The notes: generated from the letters alone by a model not told the origin. A DNA stretch of 64,000 nt from Hyparrhenia diplandra (GCA_015847255.1 JADLZK010010468.1:50727-114726); one strand, 5' to 3'; shown: positions 20,970-33,770, counted from the first letter of the stretch. Numbers and translations are program-made.

Positions 20970-22853
20970 ACAGCATTGGGTGAGATGCACCCATCGAAAA
21001 AAGTTCATGGAAGGTATTTGTTGTTCGGACTTCGGTCACGGGGCTGTCTGTCCGTCGTTCGTCGTCTCCACGCCGCTCGAGGGAATCAGAGAGGGAGAGG
21101 GATGGGAGTTGGCCGGTGACCGGCGGGTGGTGGTTGCGGCGTGGCGTGCTGGGCGGATGCGGCGGCGGCGGTGCAAGGGCGAAGGTGGGTGGTGGCGAGC
21201 TGGCGGCGGTGGTTGCGCGGCGGTGGCGGCGTGCTGAGCAGAGAGGGGGCGGTGGTGGGCGGCGCGGCGTGGCTGGTGTTGCGGTGCGGCGGCGGACGCG
21301 TCGACAAGCGGGCGGGCATGGCGGCGCTCGGTGGCGCGGCAGGGGCGCGGCGTGCGGTGGAGCAGGGGAGGAGAGCCTTGGTGACCTGGGCGGCGGCGGT
21401 GAGCGGCGGCGGACGCAGCAGCGGCACCGGCGGCGTGTGACGCGGCGCGCGGCGTTCACTTGGCGCGGAACGCGTCGGCGTCCTCCGGTCAGTCAGGGGC
21501 GGGGGGCAAGGGGAGGAGAGGCAGGATCATAGTATCACGCAAAGCCTCGTCTCGTCCGTTCTCCCTCAGTTCCGAGCTCCTGGGGGCGAGGTCTCTGGCG
21601 TCCATGGCCGGCTATTTACTTAGCCGCGGCGGAGGGGCTTGACGCCCGAGATATTTTTCCGGCGGTGGTCATATTTTCCGGCAGCTTGGCTGTGCTCCAG
21701 CGGTGCTCGTCGGAGCAGGGCGAAGGCTCTAGCTGGGCTGACGGGACGGGTCATGGCAGCAGCGCCATTGATGGCGGCTTGACGCGGTGGTAGTCTGGCG
21801 GACGAGCTGGCGCTCGCGAGGGCGGGATGCGCAGGGGTGATGCGACTGCTCGTCTGCGGGTCGTCGGAGTCCGGACCACTGTGCCATGGTCGTCGGTGCT
21901 GTGCGGCGCGTGCTGCTCGTGCGGACAGGCGAGGCGGCAGCGGGCTGGTAGCGAACTGGCGTCGACGTGAGCTGGTGCTTGAGCTGGCGGGATGGCTCAT
22001 CGCCATTAATGCCGAGGTCAGCGGGGCAACTGTTCATCTGTCGACGGCACAGTGCAACGGCGGCAGTCTGCGCGTGGAGAAGAGAAGCAGAGCTGCAGAG
22101 GTAGGGGAAAGGATAAAGGTAGAAGGTGGGACTTACAGGTGGGGCCTGCTCGTCATAGAAAAAGAAGAGAAGCCATGCTACTGCTGGTCTTGGCGGAGTG
22201 GCCCGGAGCTTGAGCTGGGCTCGCGCCGTGGCTGGGCCAGCAAGGAGGAAGGGAAAGATTAGCCCGTCACCTATTTTCCATTTCCTTTTCTATTTCCCCC
22301 TTTCTTTTTTCTAAGCCGCACTTGTATATGGATGTAAGCTTGAGTATACACGTATACATTTATGCTTGTGTATAGGTATATATGCACACTAATATTGAAC
22401 ATGTCCTCTCATGTATATATGTTTGAGTGTACTCCCGTAGGTACATATATATATTCTGCCTATATAGCTACGCATATATGTATACATGTGTGATCTTCTT
22501 TATTTCCCTAGAAAATAAACTAAGTATTTTTTATGTGAGATGGAAATTCGGGATGGTGGTTGATAGATCAAGGGAAGGTCTAGGAGGTATTTCGTGGGGT
22601 GGGGGGTGGGGACAGAGATGATTATCTAATGCCAACGTAAATTCTAGAGCTCAAGCAAGCAAGCAAGGCAAACATTCGATCAATCAAACAAGACCCTAGT
22701 TTCTATATATGGTAAATGCAAGGTTTTGAAACGGGTTTTTTTGGTGTCTTGGAAAAAAATAAATTAGGCTTTTAGTTTGTAAATGTAAAAAGGTTCAAAT
22801 CTTTAATGAATTTTTAAAATGATGCAAAAACTGCGGGTGTTACAAATCTACCC
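20970..22853 (+). mobile_element. LTR-like block ending in GGGTGTTACA (gypsy-like)
   Basis: The 3' edge GCGGGTGTTACA at 22853 followed by AATCTACCCCCTTA and a 'GAATCGTCCTGAGATT' phrase matches, as I recall them, the LTR end and following untranslated leader of Dasheng/RIRE2-like grass gypsy elements. The block itself goes from strongly GC-rich, G-skewed DNA (21120-22220) to AT-rich 'TATACACGTATAC' sequence. The 5' edge is uncertain. Long GC-rich open frames inside are compositional. Confidence 0.4.
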
Positions 22854-25800
22854 CCTTAGTAGAATCGTCCTGAGATTGAGGGTAAATAAAAAGAAAAACT
22901 AGAGAAAGATATAAAGGGAGAGAATTTCATTATTTTTGCATGTGGAGATCTAGCGGTTTATTCCTCTTTTACAAAAAGTGATAGGTATAGAATTGATGGC
23001 CGATTGGATGGTGAGATAGCCGCATTCATTGGATCCGGACTTAGCGTCCGTGGCATATCGCGTTTGGGATGATGATCCTAGATGGTGGAATTTATGGCTT
23101 TTCAAGGTTTTTCTTGTCTCCCATCAATGGAGGTGGAGTAGTTTGGTTTTACTTTTGTAATGAGAGGATGTAACTTTGCTTTGGTATTAATAAATTTTTC
23201 CTTATCACAAAAAATGAAGGAGGGTTAGAAATTTCTACTTGGTGCTATTCCACGGGGAGTCTTCAATCTTCGTTGTTAGGGAAGTCTTGTTCTTGATAAT
23301 TGTTGAATTTGTTTGCTACTTTCGGTATACATTTCCACCCTTCTTATGCTTGGTCTTGTATCTTTATGTCCAAACTCTTGACATCTTTGTCCTTGAAATA
23401 CTCGACTTTATTAATTTAGGCTACCCCACTTGAAATTTTTTGAGTCTCCTTTGTATTTCCAATTTCTTTGACTATTACGATTCTCCAAGTTCTGGATCTT
23501 CTCATGACGATGCATATTACCCTTTTACTTCTTCCTAGGTGCTACCCCACTTAGAAAATTTTGCCATGTTCAAGTCTTACATTTCCATTTGTCTTCTTAT
23601 TTGGATGGCTTCATTCTACGAAGCTCGTGGTCATACGCTTAACTATACATTTTGGAGGGTGACATGTGTCTCTTCAGGATGATGGCTCCTGTAGGTGGTT
23701 GATGACATTCCTTTTTGCTTGTGGGACATGGCGGGTCTTAAACTTCTTTTAGAGCTTCCATGTAGTGGTCCTAATTGATCTTTGGCTGGTGGAATTGTGT
23801 ACGGCTTCACTATCTTTGGATAGTCTTGGTCTTGTGATTGTAGGCGATGTCTTCCTTTGCAAAGCTGAGGCTTGATGGTGGATTTTGCTTTCGGGGCTTG
23901 GTGAAATCTCATGTTTGGTTTTGGAAATTGATGACACCTTGTTATGCTAATCCTTTTGCTCTAAGTGTGACTTGAGGATGGGATTGCATGGATGATGTGG
24001 AAACATGATGATCATGAACATGGGCGATGATGATGGGCGATGGATCGTCAAGCTTCGGTTGTCGATTTGGAAAGGAACGGGAGATCAAGGCAAGGTATAA
24101 CTTGATAGGGGTTTTTATACGGTGATCAAGACACTATAGAGAGTGTGATCACGTTTGGGATAGATGGCCGACTATCAAGAGGGAATGCCGCGGCTAATCA
24201 AAGAGAGTACCTCTAGGTTCATGTAACTTGCATATGCATTTAGAATCTAGCGCACTAACCCGGCTCTTTGTGATATCGTTAGCGATATGCTAACACCGTG
24301 CTCTCGGGACACATTTCGGCGTGTTGGCGGCGGGACAAAAAGGCGAAACTTGGAAAGATGGAAAGAGCGGCAGCTGGCGTTGAAGGAAGCTTCAGCTTTT
24401 GGCTAGCGCTGTAGGCGGCGTGGCGCTGGCGTCGTATTTGTGTTGGAAGTTTAAATCGGCAGCGCGCTGGCCGATGTCGGGAAGCATCGGCCGGTGGTAT
24501 GCGGTGCTGTATAAGTGGTCGACTTTGCGGATTCTTGAGCGGCGGCCTTTGGCGGTAGCGCGTCCGGCGTCGTCGTCTGCCAGTCGAGAGAAGGTGGCCG
24601 AGGACCCCCCCCGCCCCGGGGCCTTGGCGCTGGCGGCGTCCGGTATGGCAGCGTCAGCGGCGTAGTTTCTTGCGAGGCGTCGGTGGGGAGACTGGCGCGT
24701 CGGCAGCGGCGTCTTCGAGGCGGTTTGAACCAATGGCTCTATTTGGACTTGTGGTCTATAAATAGATGGTTGGCGGTTCATTTGTTCTCTCTTATGCGTT
24801 TAACACTTCTCCTTGCTTGTGAGCTTGAGATACCCCCTCCACTCACTCTCTTCATCCTAACTTCAAATCTTGGGTGAGATTGAGATTGAAGTGCATTTGC
24901 TTGGTAGCTTGCATCTAGAGTCACTTCATCCTTGGAGTATTTGTGGGATTTTTTGTTTCTCTTGGGAATTTTTGTTTGGTTCCCTGGCGGCAGAGGTTGG
25001 CGGTGTTAAGCTTCGATTGGACTTGTTGAGGGCCACACCGGTGGACTTGTGAGGTCGTTCCTTACCTCATGGGAGATTAGGTGAAAGGAGCACTAGTGGA
25101 TTGCTGCGTGGCTTGTGAATCCTCTCTTGTGATTGGTGTGCTTGAGCTCCCAGGGATTTGGTACTTGGGTGCCATTAAGCTTAGCAACCATCAGAGTGGC
25201 GTATACGCCACAGAGGGGACTAGCGTGCGGCAAAACACGTGAACCTCGATGAAAAATCATCATTATCAATCTTGTTAGGTGCTCGTTGGAGATTTCATAT
25301 TGATCCGCGGTGATTGGCTCACACCTCTACTAGCACGTCGGCGTCGTTATATCGATCACTCATTCTCTAGTATTTACATTTTGATATACTTGTGTAGCTT
25401 TTGCTTAGTTTGTTTTAGTTGACTAGAGTAGTTTAGCTCTAGTGGTAGAATCAACTTTAGCTTATCTTGTCCACCTAGGGTAAACTAGCAACCTAGCACC
25501 AATGTGAACTTAGAGATATTAGAATTGCTATATTTGACTTGTGGCTTGCATAGCTAGTTTGTAGCTCGCTATATTTGCTTCGCCATCTTATTTACTAACC
25601 TCCTTGCCAAGTGTTGTTTTGTATAATTTTTAATAGGCTATTCCTCCATTCTAGCTATTAGGACCTTTCACTTGGTTTGGTTATGCGGGTGGGCTCGGTA
25701 TTTGCATTTTGGCGGTGTTAGGGTGATGGTTGTATGCGGGGAAAGTTTGGCGGGGTTTTAGTGATTGTAGTGTGTCGGGGAAGGAAGTGGCTTCAATGGT

Positions 25801-26639
25801 GGGGTGAGGTGAGGGTTATGGCTTTTATTGAGGTGATGTGGTCAGGTGGTGGGGTGTGAAAGTAAACATGGATGGAGGATGGTGGTCACCGATAATGTCG
25901 TTGTGGTGGTCTTTATTGTCTTGTGGTTTTGCTCTCATAAGTCTTTGTGCGCCTTGATGAGGAACTTCTTGGTTTTGGTCTTCTTGTGGGTGTAGTGTGG
26001 TGTTGAGATTCCACTCTCTTCTTCTTTGTTAGCTTGATAATTCTTGGGAAGCCCTTTTGGTGTCCTCATATTTCTTCCTATGTCTTGTGATCTTGTCTTT
26101 CATTCTTGTAAGTCTTTGGGTAGCTCGGTGCTTCTTTCTTCGATGGCGTATTTTGGTCTCCTCTTGATGTCTTCTTCAGTGACCTTCATCTTGTAGTCAT
26201 TATCACTAGCTTCTTTTTGGGCTTGATGGGGTGGTTGACTCTTGAATGTTGGGGCTTATTATGTGGGTGACCCACAATGAAAGCTCCTTGTCTATATCAT
26301 TCATCATCGCAACAACATACGCCCCGTCCGCGCAATCATACACGCAAAAAGAAATGAGTATTAACATAACAGTACACCATCGAAATAAAAATAAATCTAA
26401 AAATGCTTTAAAAAACAAATCAATTTGACAAATTTTTAAAACTTGCAAACTTTTTAGGGAGTTACAACTCTACACTTTAAAAAAGAAAAATCTAGATCAC
26501 GAGATTTTTGTTGTGCTCAAAAATAAGCTGCAGAGATATGTCTTTTCTAAATTCCTCTTCTCTTTCCCAAAAAGCCTCTCCCTATGAATACCGATTCCAC
26601 TTTGAACTTTGCACATCTTTATAACTCGGCTTCAAAAGT
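22854..26639. other. retrotransposon-internal-like sequence, no intact gene
   Basis: Starts with the leader-like sequence after the putative LTR. Between 24740 and 25660 it resembles an LTR of another element (TATAAATAG at about 24759, T-rich tracts, 'GGTGAAAGGAGCACTAG'). No gag or pol motif was found on the plus strand. A GC-rich patch lies at 24390-24660. I cannot give firm element boundaries. Confidence 0.35.
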
Positions 26640-27010
26640 GACTCTTTCAACTATCTCTAAATATTTTTTATTGAAAATTCCTCATATGTGATTAAGCTTA
26701 TCATGCCATCTTTTTGTTATGTCTTTGTAAATCTTGGGTTGTGATGAGACTTTTTCTCTCCATTCTTGTAGCTTAGATATTCTACGCCAGCTAGGTGGAG
26801 ATCCATGTTCCATTTCTTTTGTGCCCAATGAGCGTTGAATTTCAATTTGACAGACAAAGTAGCATGTTTTTTCCATATAGTAGTTGATAAGGTGACATGC
26901 CTATGGATGTCTTGAGTGCAGGTTGGTAAGCCCAAAGTACACCTGGAAGCTTGTCCTTCCATGCTTTTGAATGGACCAAGCCCACATGCAAAAACCACAT
27001 AGTTCACACC
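26640..27010 (-). pseudogene. Ty3/gypsy integrase fragment (Athila/Tat-like)
   Basis: On the minus strand one frame gives KAWKDKLPGVLWAYQPALKT and then SIGMSPYQLLYGK, the C-terminal integrase signature of plant Ty3/gypsy elements. A shift leads to ISKLQEWREK and then KIYKDITKRWHDK, which follow in the same order in Athila/Tat-type integrases. Frameshifts separate the blocks and no other pol domain is visible, so this is a short decayed piece. Orientation is opposite to the LTR-like block at 20970-22853, so it probably belongs to a different insertion. Confidence 0.8.
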
Positions 27011-27658
27011 ATGTTAGTCATAAACAACGGTGAAACAACGCAACAACACCAAAGTTCTTGATAATGAGATAAATAAGCGATCAAGTTGGGCGTGATAATT
27101 AGCCAACGTGATTGCTGATTGGCTAGAGTCAAGGTGATTTGAGTTGTTGTTTGTCTTCTATCACGGATACTTAATAGGTATAGTTTCTTTAAAAATATAG
27201 CTTTTACCATATAGTTTCTTTCAAAAAAAAAAAACTAGCCTTATGTGCTTGCATCTTAAGATTGGCATACTTAGCATATCGACTATTACTGGTAAATTAC
27301 CCGGCTAAATCTGAAAAATCTTCAAAAACGGTGAGAAAGGGGCACAATTGTTTTCACTTTTGTTTCAAATTATTTTTACCATTATGATTTTTCGTGTTTT
27401 TTAGGTTTTCACTACTATTTCAGTTTAGGTATGAAAAATGGAAAAAAAACTCAAAAATGCCTTCAAGATATAGTAAATTATCATTTTCGTTTTCATCGCT
27501 ATGTGTTAGTTTTTTAAAATCATTTCACAATTGGTTTTGCAAACTCATTTTATGCCATATGATCCAAACAAAAATGGCAGATTCTAGAACTTTATTTTGT
27601 GCTCATTCGCTTGGTGCTTCACGGTGAAACCGTGAGACCTGGAAGTCAAGACCGCCGG

Positions 27659-28061
27659 GAGTGTCCAACACTGCCGTCCTCTCTATTTGAATCCATGTAA
27701 ATTAAGAATGATTTTTTCCAACTCGTTTTAGTTGCTCAAATTCTGTCCAAATAAATATGTCTTGACTTTTGACGAGAACTTCACTCATGATTTTTTGTCT
27801 CGAAAATGAAAAATGAAGCGAAGATGTCAGAGTATGAAATTTGGTTTACTACGTACAAAAATAAAAAGTTAAACAAAATGAAAATAGATAATATGAAATA
27901 CAAACAAAGAAGAGAATGGAAGAAAAAAGAAATAGAATGTAAAACAGAAAAGAGAATAAGTCCTTAAATTGGATAGAAGTGGCTAGAGTAGTGTAAACAG
28001 GTAGTATTAATAATATCTGAGAAACTAAAAAAGATTAAAAAAGACAAAATCCACAGAGGCG
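27659..28061 (+). repeat. segmental duplication, left part of copy 1 (pair with 47823-48191)
   Basis: Shares with 47823-48156 the ordered phrases GAGTGTCCAA, CTATTTGAATCCATGTAAAT, CAAATAAATATGTCTTGACT and TTAAATTGGATA. Interrupted in this copy by the insertion at 28062-29437, after which similarity resumes. Confidence 0.9.
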
Positions 28062-29437
28062 AGGGTTTTTACCCGGTAGGTTTCAGGGGAACCACTTGAT
28101 TCTACGAACTTACCGGATCCGGCCGGTATCCGGGGCCGAGGTAAAATTTGAAATTCAAAATCTAAAAATTGAAAAAAAATGTCGTGGAAAAAATGCGTAA
28201 AATAGTTTGCGCGATTTATAGAAGCCAGCGGTGCAACATTTTTCAAATTTGAGTTCGTTTGGTATAAAAAATTTGAATTGAAGTTTGAAAAAAAAAAAAA
28301 GCGGGCGGCCGTCAAGGCTATCGAGGCCCATTGGCCTCCGGGAAGCCCGGATAAAGGCGAGCCTTATTTGGGGGGGCAAACGCCCCGCGGAATCTTATCG
28401 CTCCGTCGCCCAGCGTGCGCCCGCCTCGCCGCCCGTCGCCAGCGCCGGCATTTCTCCCGCCGGGGAGGGAAGCTCGGTTTCCTTCGGGAGGGCGGTTTAC
28501 CCGACTGCAGCGCCATTTCGCGGCGTCACGGGGAGGGCGGTTAGCCCGTCCTTGATTAAGCGGTTTCACAGGCCCAGGAAAAGTCGGGGCCAAACAGGGG
28601 TGAGTTTTCTTCCTTTTTTTTTTTTATTTAGGTTGATTTATGTGGTAGGATTGGGATTTAGGTTAGTTTTGTGGTTGGATTCATAGATTTGGGCGGGTTT
28701 TATTTAGGATTTACAAAATATTTAGGTTAGGTTAGTTTGTGAGTTAGGGTTCATAGATTTAGGAAATATTTAGGTTAGTTTAGGCAACTTTTGCCTTAGG
28801 ATTTATGATTTGATGTAGGATTTGTAGTGCGATGTATATTGTAGGAATACATTGTTGGTTTTGTATTGTGTACATATATTGTATATATATATAGTAGGTA
28901 TATATTGTAAAATATATATATTATTCGTGACTTTGTGTTGTATGTTATTTTTTTTATGCACACACAATGTGGAGTGGGAGACCGAGAGACCGATGCAGCA
29001 CGGTGAAAACCTTGCTCCAGGTTGGAGGTGCAACTAACTGTCACGCCTCAAAATCGGCGGTGTTTGCACAAGGTTGAAGCGACGCACGGGGCGGGTCTAA
29101 GGTGGTCCCATCACATTTGGTTATTGTATCGTATTGACATGCTATTTATTTCGCATTGTGGTGCCCTTTTTACATCAAAATGTCCAAACCAACTATCAAA
29201 AATTCCTTCAAAAAAATTAAAAAAAAAACTACCACGGCGGTTTTAATTTATACGCTCAAGCTCCGAGGCGGTATAAATTAAATACATTTCGGTAAACCGA
29301 ATTTTACCCGATGGAAGGAAAATTTGAATTCATTTGAATTCAAAAACCAAACCGACCGGTAACCGGCCGTTTACGGTAACCGTCCGAAATCGAAAACCGA
29401 CCCCGACCGGTTTAGTTCAACCGCCGAAAAAAACCCT
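28062..29437. mobile_element. 1.38-kb insertion in copy 1, hAT-like subterminal sequence
   Basis: Copy 2 of the duplication (47823-49490) lacks this stretch entirely, which marks it as an insertion. It starts AGGGTTTTTACCCGG and ends CCGCCGAAAAAAACCCT, partly inverted termini. Near both ends it is rich in ACCGG/CCGGT and 'AAATTTGAATT' phrases, reminiscent of hAT subterminal repeats. The interior has a GC-rich block (28305-28600) followed by GGTGAGTTTT and a T-rich, intron-like stretch, which could be a captured gene fragment. No transposase found. Class is uncertain because no clean target duplication was seen. Confidence 0.55.
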
Positions 29438-29790
29438 GGAAGCGGCCAGCACAGGCCACACGGGCGCCCACGCGCGGCCGCGCCACATCAGATCCGGGGT
29501 TGGGTTGGCGGCAGGAGGCGCGCGATTTCCCGCGCTCGAGGAATTGATGCCACGTCACCGATCCGATCCGGGGTTGGGTTCGCGAAGCCTCCAGGTCACC
29601 GATCCGCGTGAGGGGGTCACACGGATCGGCCATCCGCACCGTTGGTCCGCGTCCCCCCCGTAATACGAATCAATCGTGGCCCTTTATTTGAAATTCCCCG
29701 GATCCCCTTTCTCCTCCATTCCGCTTCGCCGGCTAATAAAACGGGACCTCACGGCGGACCCCTCCACGCATTCCCTCCCCGCCACCCACC
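29438..29790 (+). promoter_or_regulatory. upstream region of the duplicated gene, copy 1
   Basis: Homologous to 48192-48610, starting with GGAAGCGGCCAGCACAGGCC in both. It contains repeated 'GATCCGGGGTTGGGTT' and 'CACCGATCCG' phrases. An AATAAAA box (about 29734) lies some 55 bases before the ATG. Conservation between copies suggests promoter and 5'-UTR sequence. Confidence 0.5.
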
Positions 29791-30321
29791 ATGGCCATGG
29801 CCGAAGTCCACATCCGTACCAGGCTGGAGATCCGGGGCTGCGCGAGGCGTCTGCGGCCGGCGTCTACCTCCGGAGGCGGTGTGAGGGGTCGTCCTCGTGG
29901 GCTCCCTTCGATCGATCGCGCTTCGATCGGCTTCTCCAGGGGCGTCGTCGCGTGGAAGAAGCAGTACCAGGGCGAGTTCCCCGTCGAGGTCGTCCCCTGG
30001 GCGAGCTCCTGGCGGTCAAGGCTGTGAGTCAGGCATTCCGCGCGGCCGCAAACCTCATCAACGAGGGAGGGGACGGCAAGGTCAAGGGGTACCACAACTA
30101 CGAGCGCCTCCACCTCCTCGCCGAGAAGGCCATCGCCAGGGGCCGGGAAGCCTACCGCATGCAAAGGAGAGAGGGAGGTCCTGAAGCTGGCGTACGAGTT
30201 CCGTCAGGCCGCGAACATCAGGATGGACAAGGGCTACGCGCGCCGCAACTGGCTGCGTGGAATCGGCGCGAAGATCGCCGCGCTTCAGCAGCAGGCCATC
30301 GTCCTCCATCAGGTCGCGTGA
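29791..30321 (+). pseudogene. unrecognised gene, copy 1 of a duplicated pair
   Basis: ATG 29791 opens MAMAEVHIRTRLEIRGC and later VVAWKKQYQGEFPVEVVPW. A shift near 30010 leads to LAVKAVSQAFRAAANLIN and VKGYHNYERLHLLAEKAIA; a shift near 30170 leads to EFRQAANIRMDKGYARRNW and GIGAKIAALQQQ, ending TGA at 30319-30321. Every block has a counterpart in the copy at 48611-49205, which shows these are coding remnants. The encoded protein would be about 175 residues, mostly helical by look, with two similar AAN-containing helices. I do not recognise the family and propose no function. A poly(A) signal AATAAA at 30566-30571 is shared with copy 2. Confidence 0.65.
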
Positions 30322-30740
30322 AGATGATTGAGTTGGTCGCACTCCAAGTCCCTTCGTATAGTCACAGGAATAGCCGGTATAGTCACATCACAATCTATCG
30401 TATAGTCAATATCAGTAGATCGTAGAGCCCACTTTGAGAGAATCCAGTAGTAATGCAATTCAGTAGTAGTCAAATCAGTAGCATGTCAGTACTCCAGGAG
30501 AGTTCAGTTGTCAGTAGCGCGAAGTCTTGCTATGGAGTTCGTAAGAAAATTTGCATTGGATCGTGAATAAATCATGTCAATGTGGGCTCGTAAGCATTGA
30601 ATTGCATTTTTTTCTGAATGGAGGATGAAGAAAAATTCGTTTGCGATTGTGTTTTCTTGGTGTTCGACACACGGTTTTTTTGCTGTCCCTGTCCCTGATT
30701 AGGAGGGCCCACCTTTTTGGGTACCCCTTCGTCCTCTTCC

Positions 30741-31038
30741 TCCTTCCCCGGCCCCCACGCATATGCCCCCACCTCCTCTCGCGTCGCGCTCTCCAGATCC
30801 GCCCCCGGCCACCGGCCCGGCCCACCGGGAAGCGGGTTGGGCGTCGTTGAACGCGTCGTCGCCTCGATCCGTGCGTCCTCGCCGCCGGAAAACACCTCCG
30901 CGGCCTCCACAACGCCCGCGCCATCCGTTTGCCAGTGACGAGCACCCGATCCGCCGTGACCGCAAAACTGGAGCGGGGCCGCAAGTGTGGGGGGAAGCCA
31001 GGAAGGGAACGGCGTCCAACAGCGACGCGTTGATCTGG
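30741..31038 (+). CDS. possible GC-rich first exon, unrecognised
   Basis: A proline/arginine-rich open frame ends at a strong donor (CTGG|GTGAGT, GT at 31039-31040) and is followed by AT-rich, intron-like DNA. No domain is visible and the reverse strand is also open, so coding status is weak. It could be a 5'-UTR exon. A candidate next exon lies at 31470-31602 but does not join in phase. Confidence 0.25.
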
Positions 31039-31469
31039 GTGAGTAACGGCAATCTGCTTCTTCCTATCTCGTCTTGTGTACGTAGTTGATTTGGTTTTGT
31101 CTATCGTCGTTTTAGATGAAATATAACGTGAAAAAGGATTTTGCCCTTCTGATAAACTGATAGTTGATATTTGGTTCCGAAATATTTTCTGCAGTTAACT
31201 GAGTTATGACTGTAGTAATTACAATTGAAAATTTTTTTTCTGCAGCTTTTTAGTATTGAAATAATCATTGATGTCGAGCAGAGCATTTGAGTTACTAGGA
31301 AGTTATTATGTTACATCTCAAGATCGTTCTACTAAATTGCAATGGACATGTGTTCTCTCTAGACCTGCAGACTTTGTTAAAATCCACATGGTAGGATTAG
31401 TCAGTCACTGCAAACTTATTTTTTGTTCTCTAACATTTCTGCTGACAAACTGAATTTTGTTCTCCTTAG

Positions 31470-31602
31470 ATATATGCTTGTTTGGTGGCTGGAAGAAGCT
31501 AAGGTGACCAACCAGTTGTCAAATGGACCATATATGAGAAGATTGGCGGGGTTGTGGATTGCACGGTGCAGGATGATGCTCCAAAATTCCAAATATTTCC
31601 AG
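31470..31602 (+). CDS. possible internal exon with GC donor, unrecognised
   Basis: Good acceptor (TTCTCCTTAG, ending 31469), an open frame with LVWWLEEAKVTNQLS, and the junction CAG|GCAAGT, which matches the consensus of GC-AG introns. No family recognised. The RTE insertion at 31732 lies just downstream, inside what would be the next intron. Confidence 0.3.
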
Positions 31603-31714
31603 GCAAGTGAAAACTCATTTACTATTTTTGGTATCATACATTCCTTGATGATAGACAGAATCCTGATACTTTTTCTTTGGATCGGTATGGCTTCTAATCT
31701 TTTTTTCTCATAGC

Positions 31715-32347
31715 CATAGCTATGTGCAACTTGACAAGAGGGTACCACAAGCTAAAAAGGGAAAGTTCTATGGGGACGGCGATTAAGCCGTCTTTGTATG
31801 GTCTTTGAATGTTGGCCTACAAAAGGCGACATGTCAACATTTAAAGTGTGGATCGAGATGGTATGTTGCGTTGGTTTTCTTGGGGCTTACTAGAAGGGAT
31901 AGAGTTGAGGAATGAAGATATTGGGATAGGGTAGGGGGTGGCCCCTATCGAGGAGAAATTGATTCAACATCGGTTGAGATGGTTTGGACATGTTCAGCGG
32001 AGGCCTCGGCCGGTCGCGTAGTGGAGTTCTAGGGCGGGGTAGATAATGTAAAGAGGGTAGAGCCCGACCTAGGCTCGACTTGGGGGCGGCGGTTAGCGAG
32101 ACCTTAAGGAGTGGAATATCTCAAGGATTTAGCTTTGGATAGGAGCGCTTGGAGGCTAGCTATTGCGTGCCTGAACCATGACTTTTTGTTTCCTTTTCTA
32201 TCTACCCTAATCTTTATCCTTTTGTCTTGTGCCTTTCTACGTTCTTTTTATCTTTGTTTCATATGGGTTTCATCTCTAGCCTACCCCAACTAGCTTGGGA
32301 CTAAAGGCTATGTTGTTGTTGTTGTTGTTGCATAGCTATGTGCAACT
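31715..32347 (+). mobile_element. 5'-truncated RTE-type LINE (31732-32330) with 17-bp target duplication
   Basis: The insert ends CCCAACTAGCTTGGGACTAA then (TTG)n, the unmistakable 3' end of plant RTE elements. CATAGCTATGTGCAACT flanks it at 31715-31731 and 32331-32347, an exact 17-bp target duplication. The sequence encodes a broken C-terminal end of the RTE polyprotein: VAPIEEKLIQHRLRWFGHVQ, then DLKEW and ALDRSAWRLAI, with stops and shifts between. Only about 0.6 kb of a roughly 3-kb element was copied. Confidence 0.97.
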
Positions 32348-33770
32348 CTCAGTCTCATTAACTTTATATCATCAAATCCTGGTTTAAGCCTTTTATACGA
32401 GAACATAGCACTCTTTAGTAGAGCCAATGTGCTTAAATTGATAACAATCCTGATCACATTAATAGTTTGCTTGCTTTTTTTGCTCGTAATGGTTCATTCA
32501 GAGGATCAGAGTTTTACTACAAGCATGGACATGAAATTTTGCTTGGTATCTTGAGTACTAGATATTGTGTCCTCTGATTTGCTTTCTTCATCACTTAAAA
32601 TGTATGGTTTATACTTCTTCGGCTACAAGGGCTCTGTTTGGAATATTCCATATCATTTATATTATGAGTAGAGTTTAATTATTTTTAATGCATGTATAAA
32701 CCTAGGAATCAGAAAAAGGATTCAGTATAGGCAGATACTTCCAGAACCATTATCCTTTCCTTCATGAAATCGTGATGTTGAATAATTGATTAGACAATCA
32801 AATGACAGACTTACAATGCTCATTTATGATTTCAGGATTCATCTATTGGAACCTTTTATTTGCTTTCCTGTAGCTTATGTGGAACTGCATTTATTTTTCC
32901 TAGATGAATTGTAGGTGCTGCTGCTTTGGTAGAGATTTATCCATTTGCATATTAGATATGGTGTGCCTATTAGGACCTAAAACTTTAAATCGTGGAGCAC
33001 AAGATTTAGAATAAATTCTCAACTATATAACGAATATTAGTGCCATACAATTTAATATACCATACTTAGGTCGTCAACTCAACACTAATAAAAACTTTCG
33101 AAATACTGATGCCCCACTAATATTTTCACCACGTCCAGGGATTAGATTATGTACTAATGACTGGTGGAGATGTTGCATCATTGGGACCACTAGTCACCAA
33201 GACCCTCAATTGCTCCAGATTTTTAATTGGTCCGGTCATGGTTCTGTTTATATCAGTTTAAAAAAAATATTTTTTGAATTGAGCATCTAAGGAATGAATT
33301 GTTGCCGAGAATCAGAATGGTGACCTACCAATCAGTCACTGTGAGCAGTAGATGGTGACCAACGCCCAGATATGACTGTAGATATGCCTGATAGCCATTA
33401 GCCCATTACAGATATGCTTTAAGCAGTCAACTTGAATTTAATTGCCTAAATCTCTTGGCAATTAGTTTGTTTTGTGTTTTTAAAATTACTGTAGATTGGT
33501 GCCCCAAACCCTTGCACACAGTTTACAAAGTCCTTTCTAAAGTCAAACTGTTAGAGCACTGCATGACCATCAGTTTCGATATGCACTGCTTCATGTACAT
33601 TAATAATTAATAATACAGAACCGACCTCAGCCTGTAGCTGACATGTGATTCATCTATAGTGTACACTGCAATAATGCAGGGAGCATTTTAGTTTAGGGTT
33701 GATCTGCTGCCATATGTACATCAGTCCAAGTACACGAGTGCACTAGACTATTTGATCATTGCTGTTTCAT
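32348..33770. other. no gene seen
   Basis: AT-rich intergenic or intronic sequence without recognisable exon or repeat termini. Confidence 0.5.

Noticed and set aside
21116..21532. Gly/Arg-rich open frames on both strands
   Set aside because: Extreme GC and G-skew keep several frames open at once; consistent with an LTR or untranslated region.
32311..32330. (TTG)n microsatellite as an independent repeat
   Set aside because: It is the 3' tail of the RTE element bracketed by the 17-bp target duplication.
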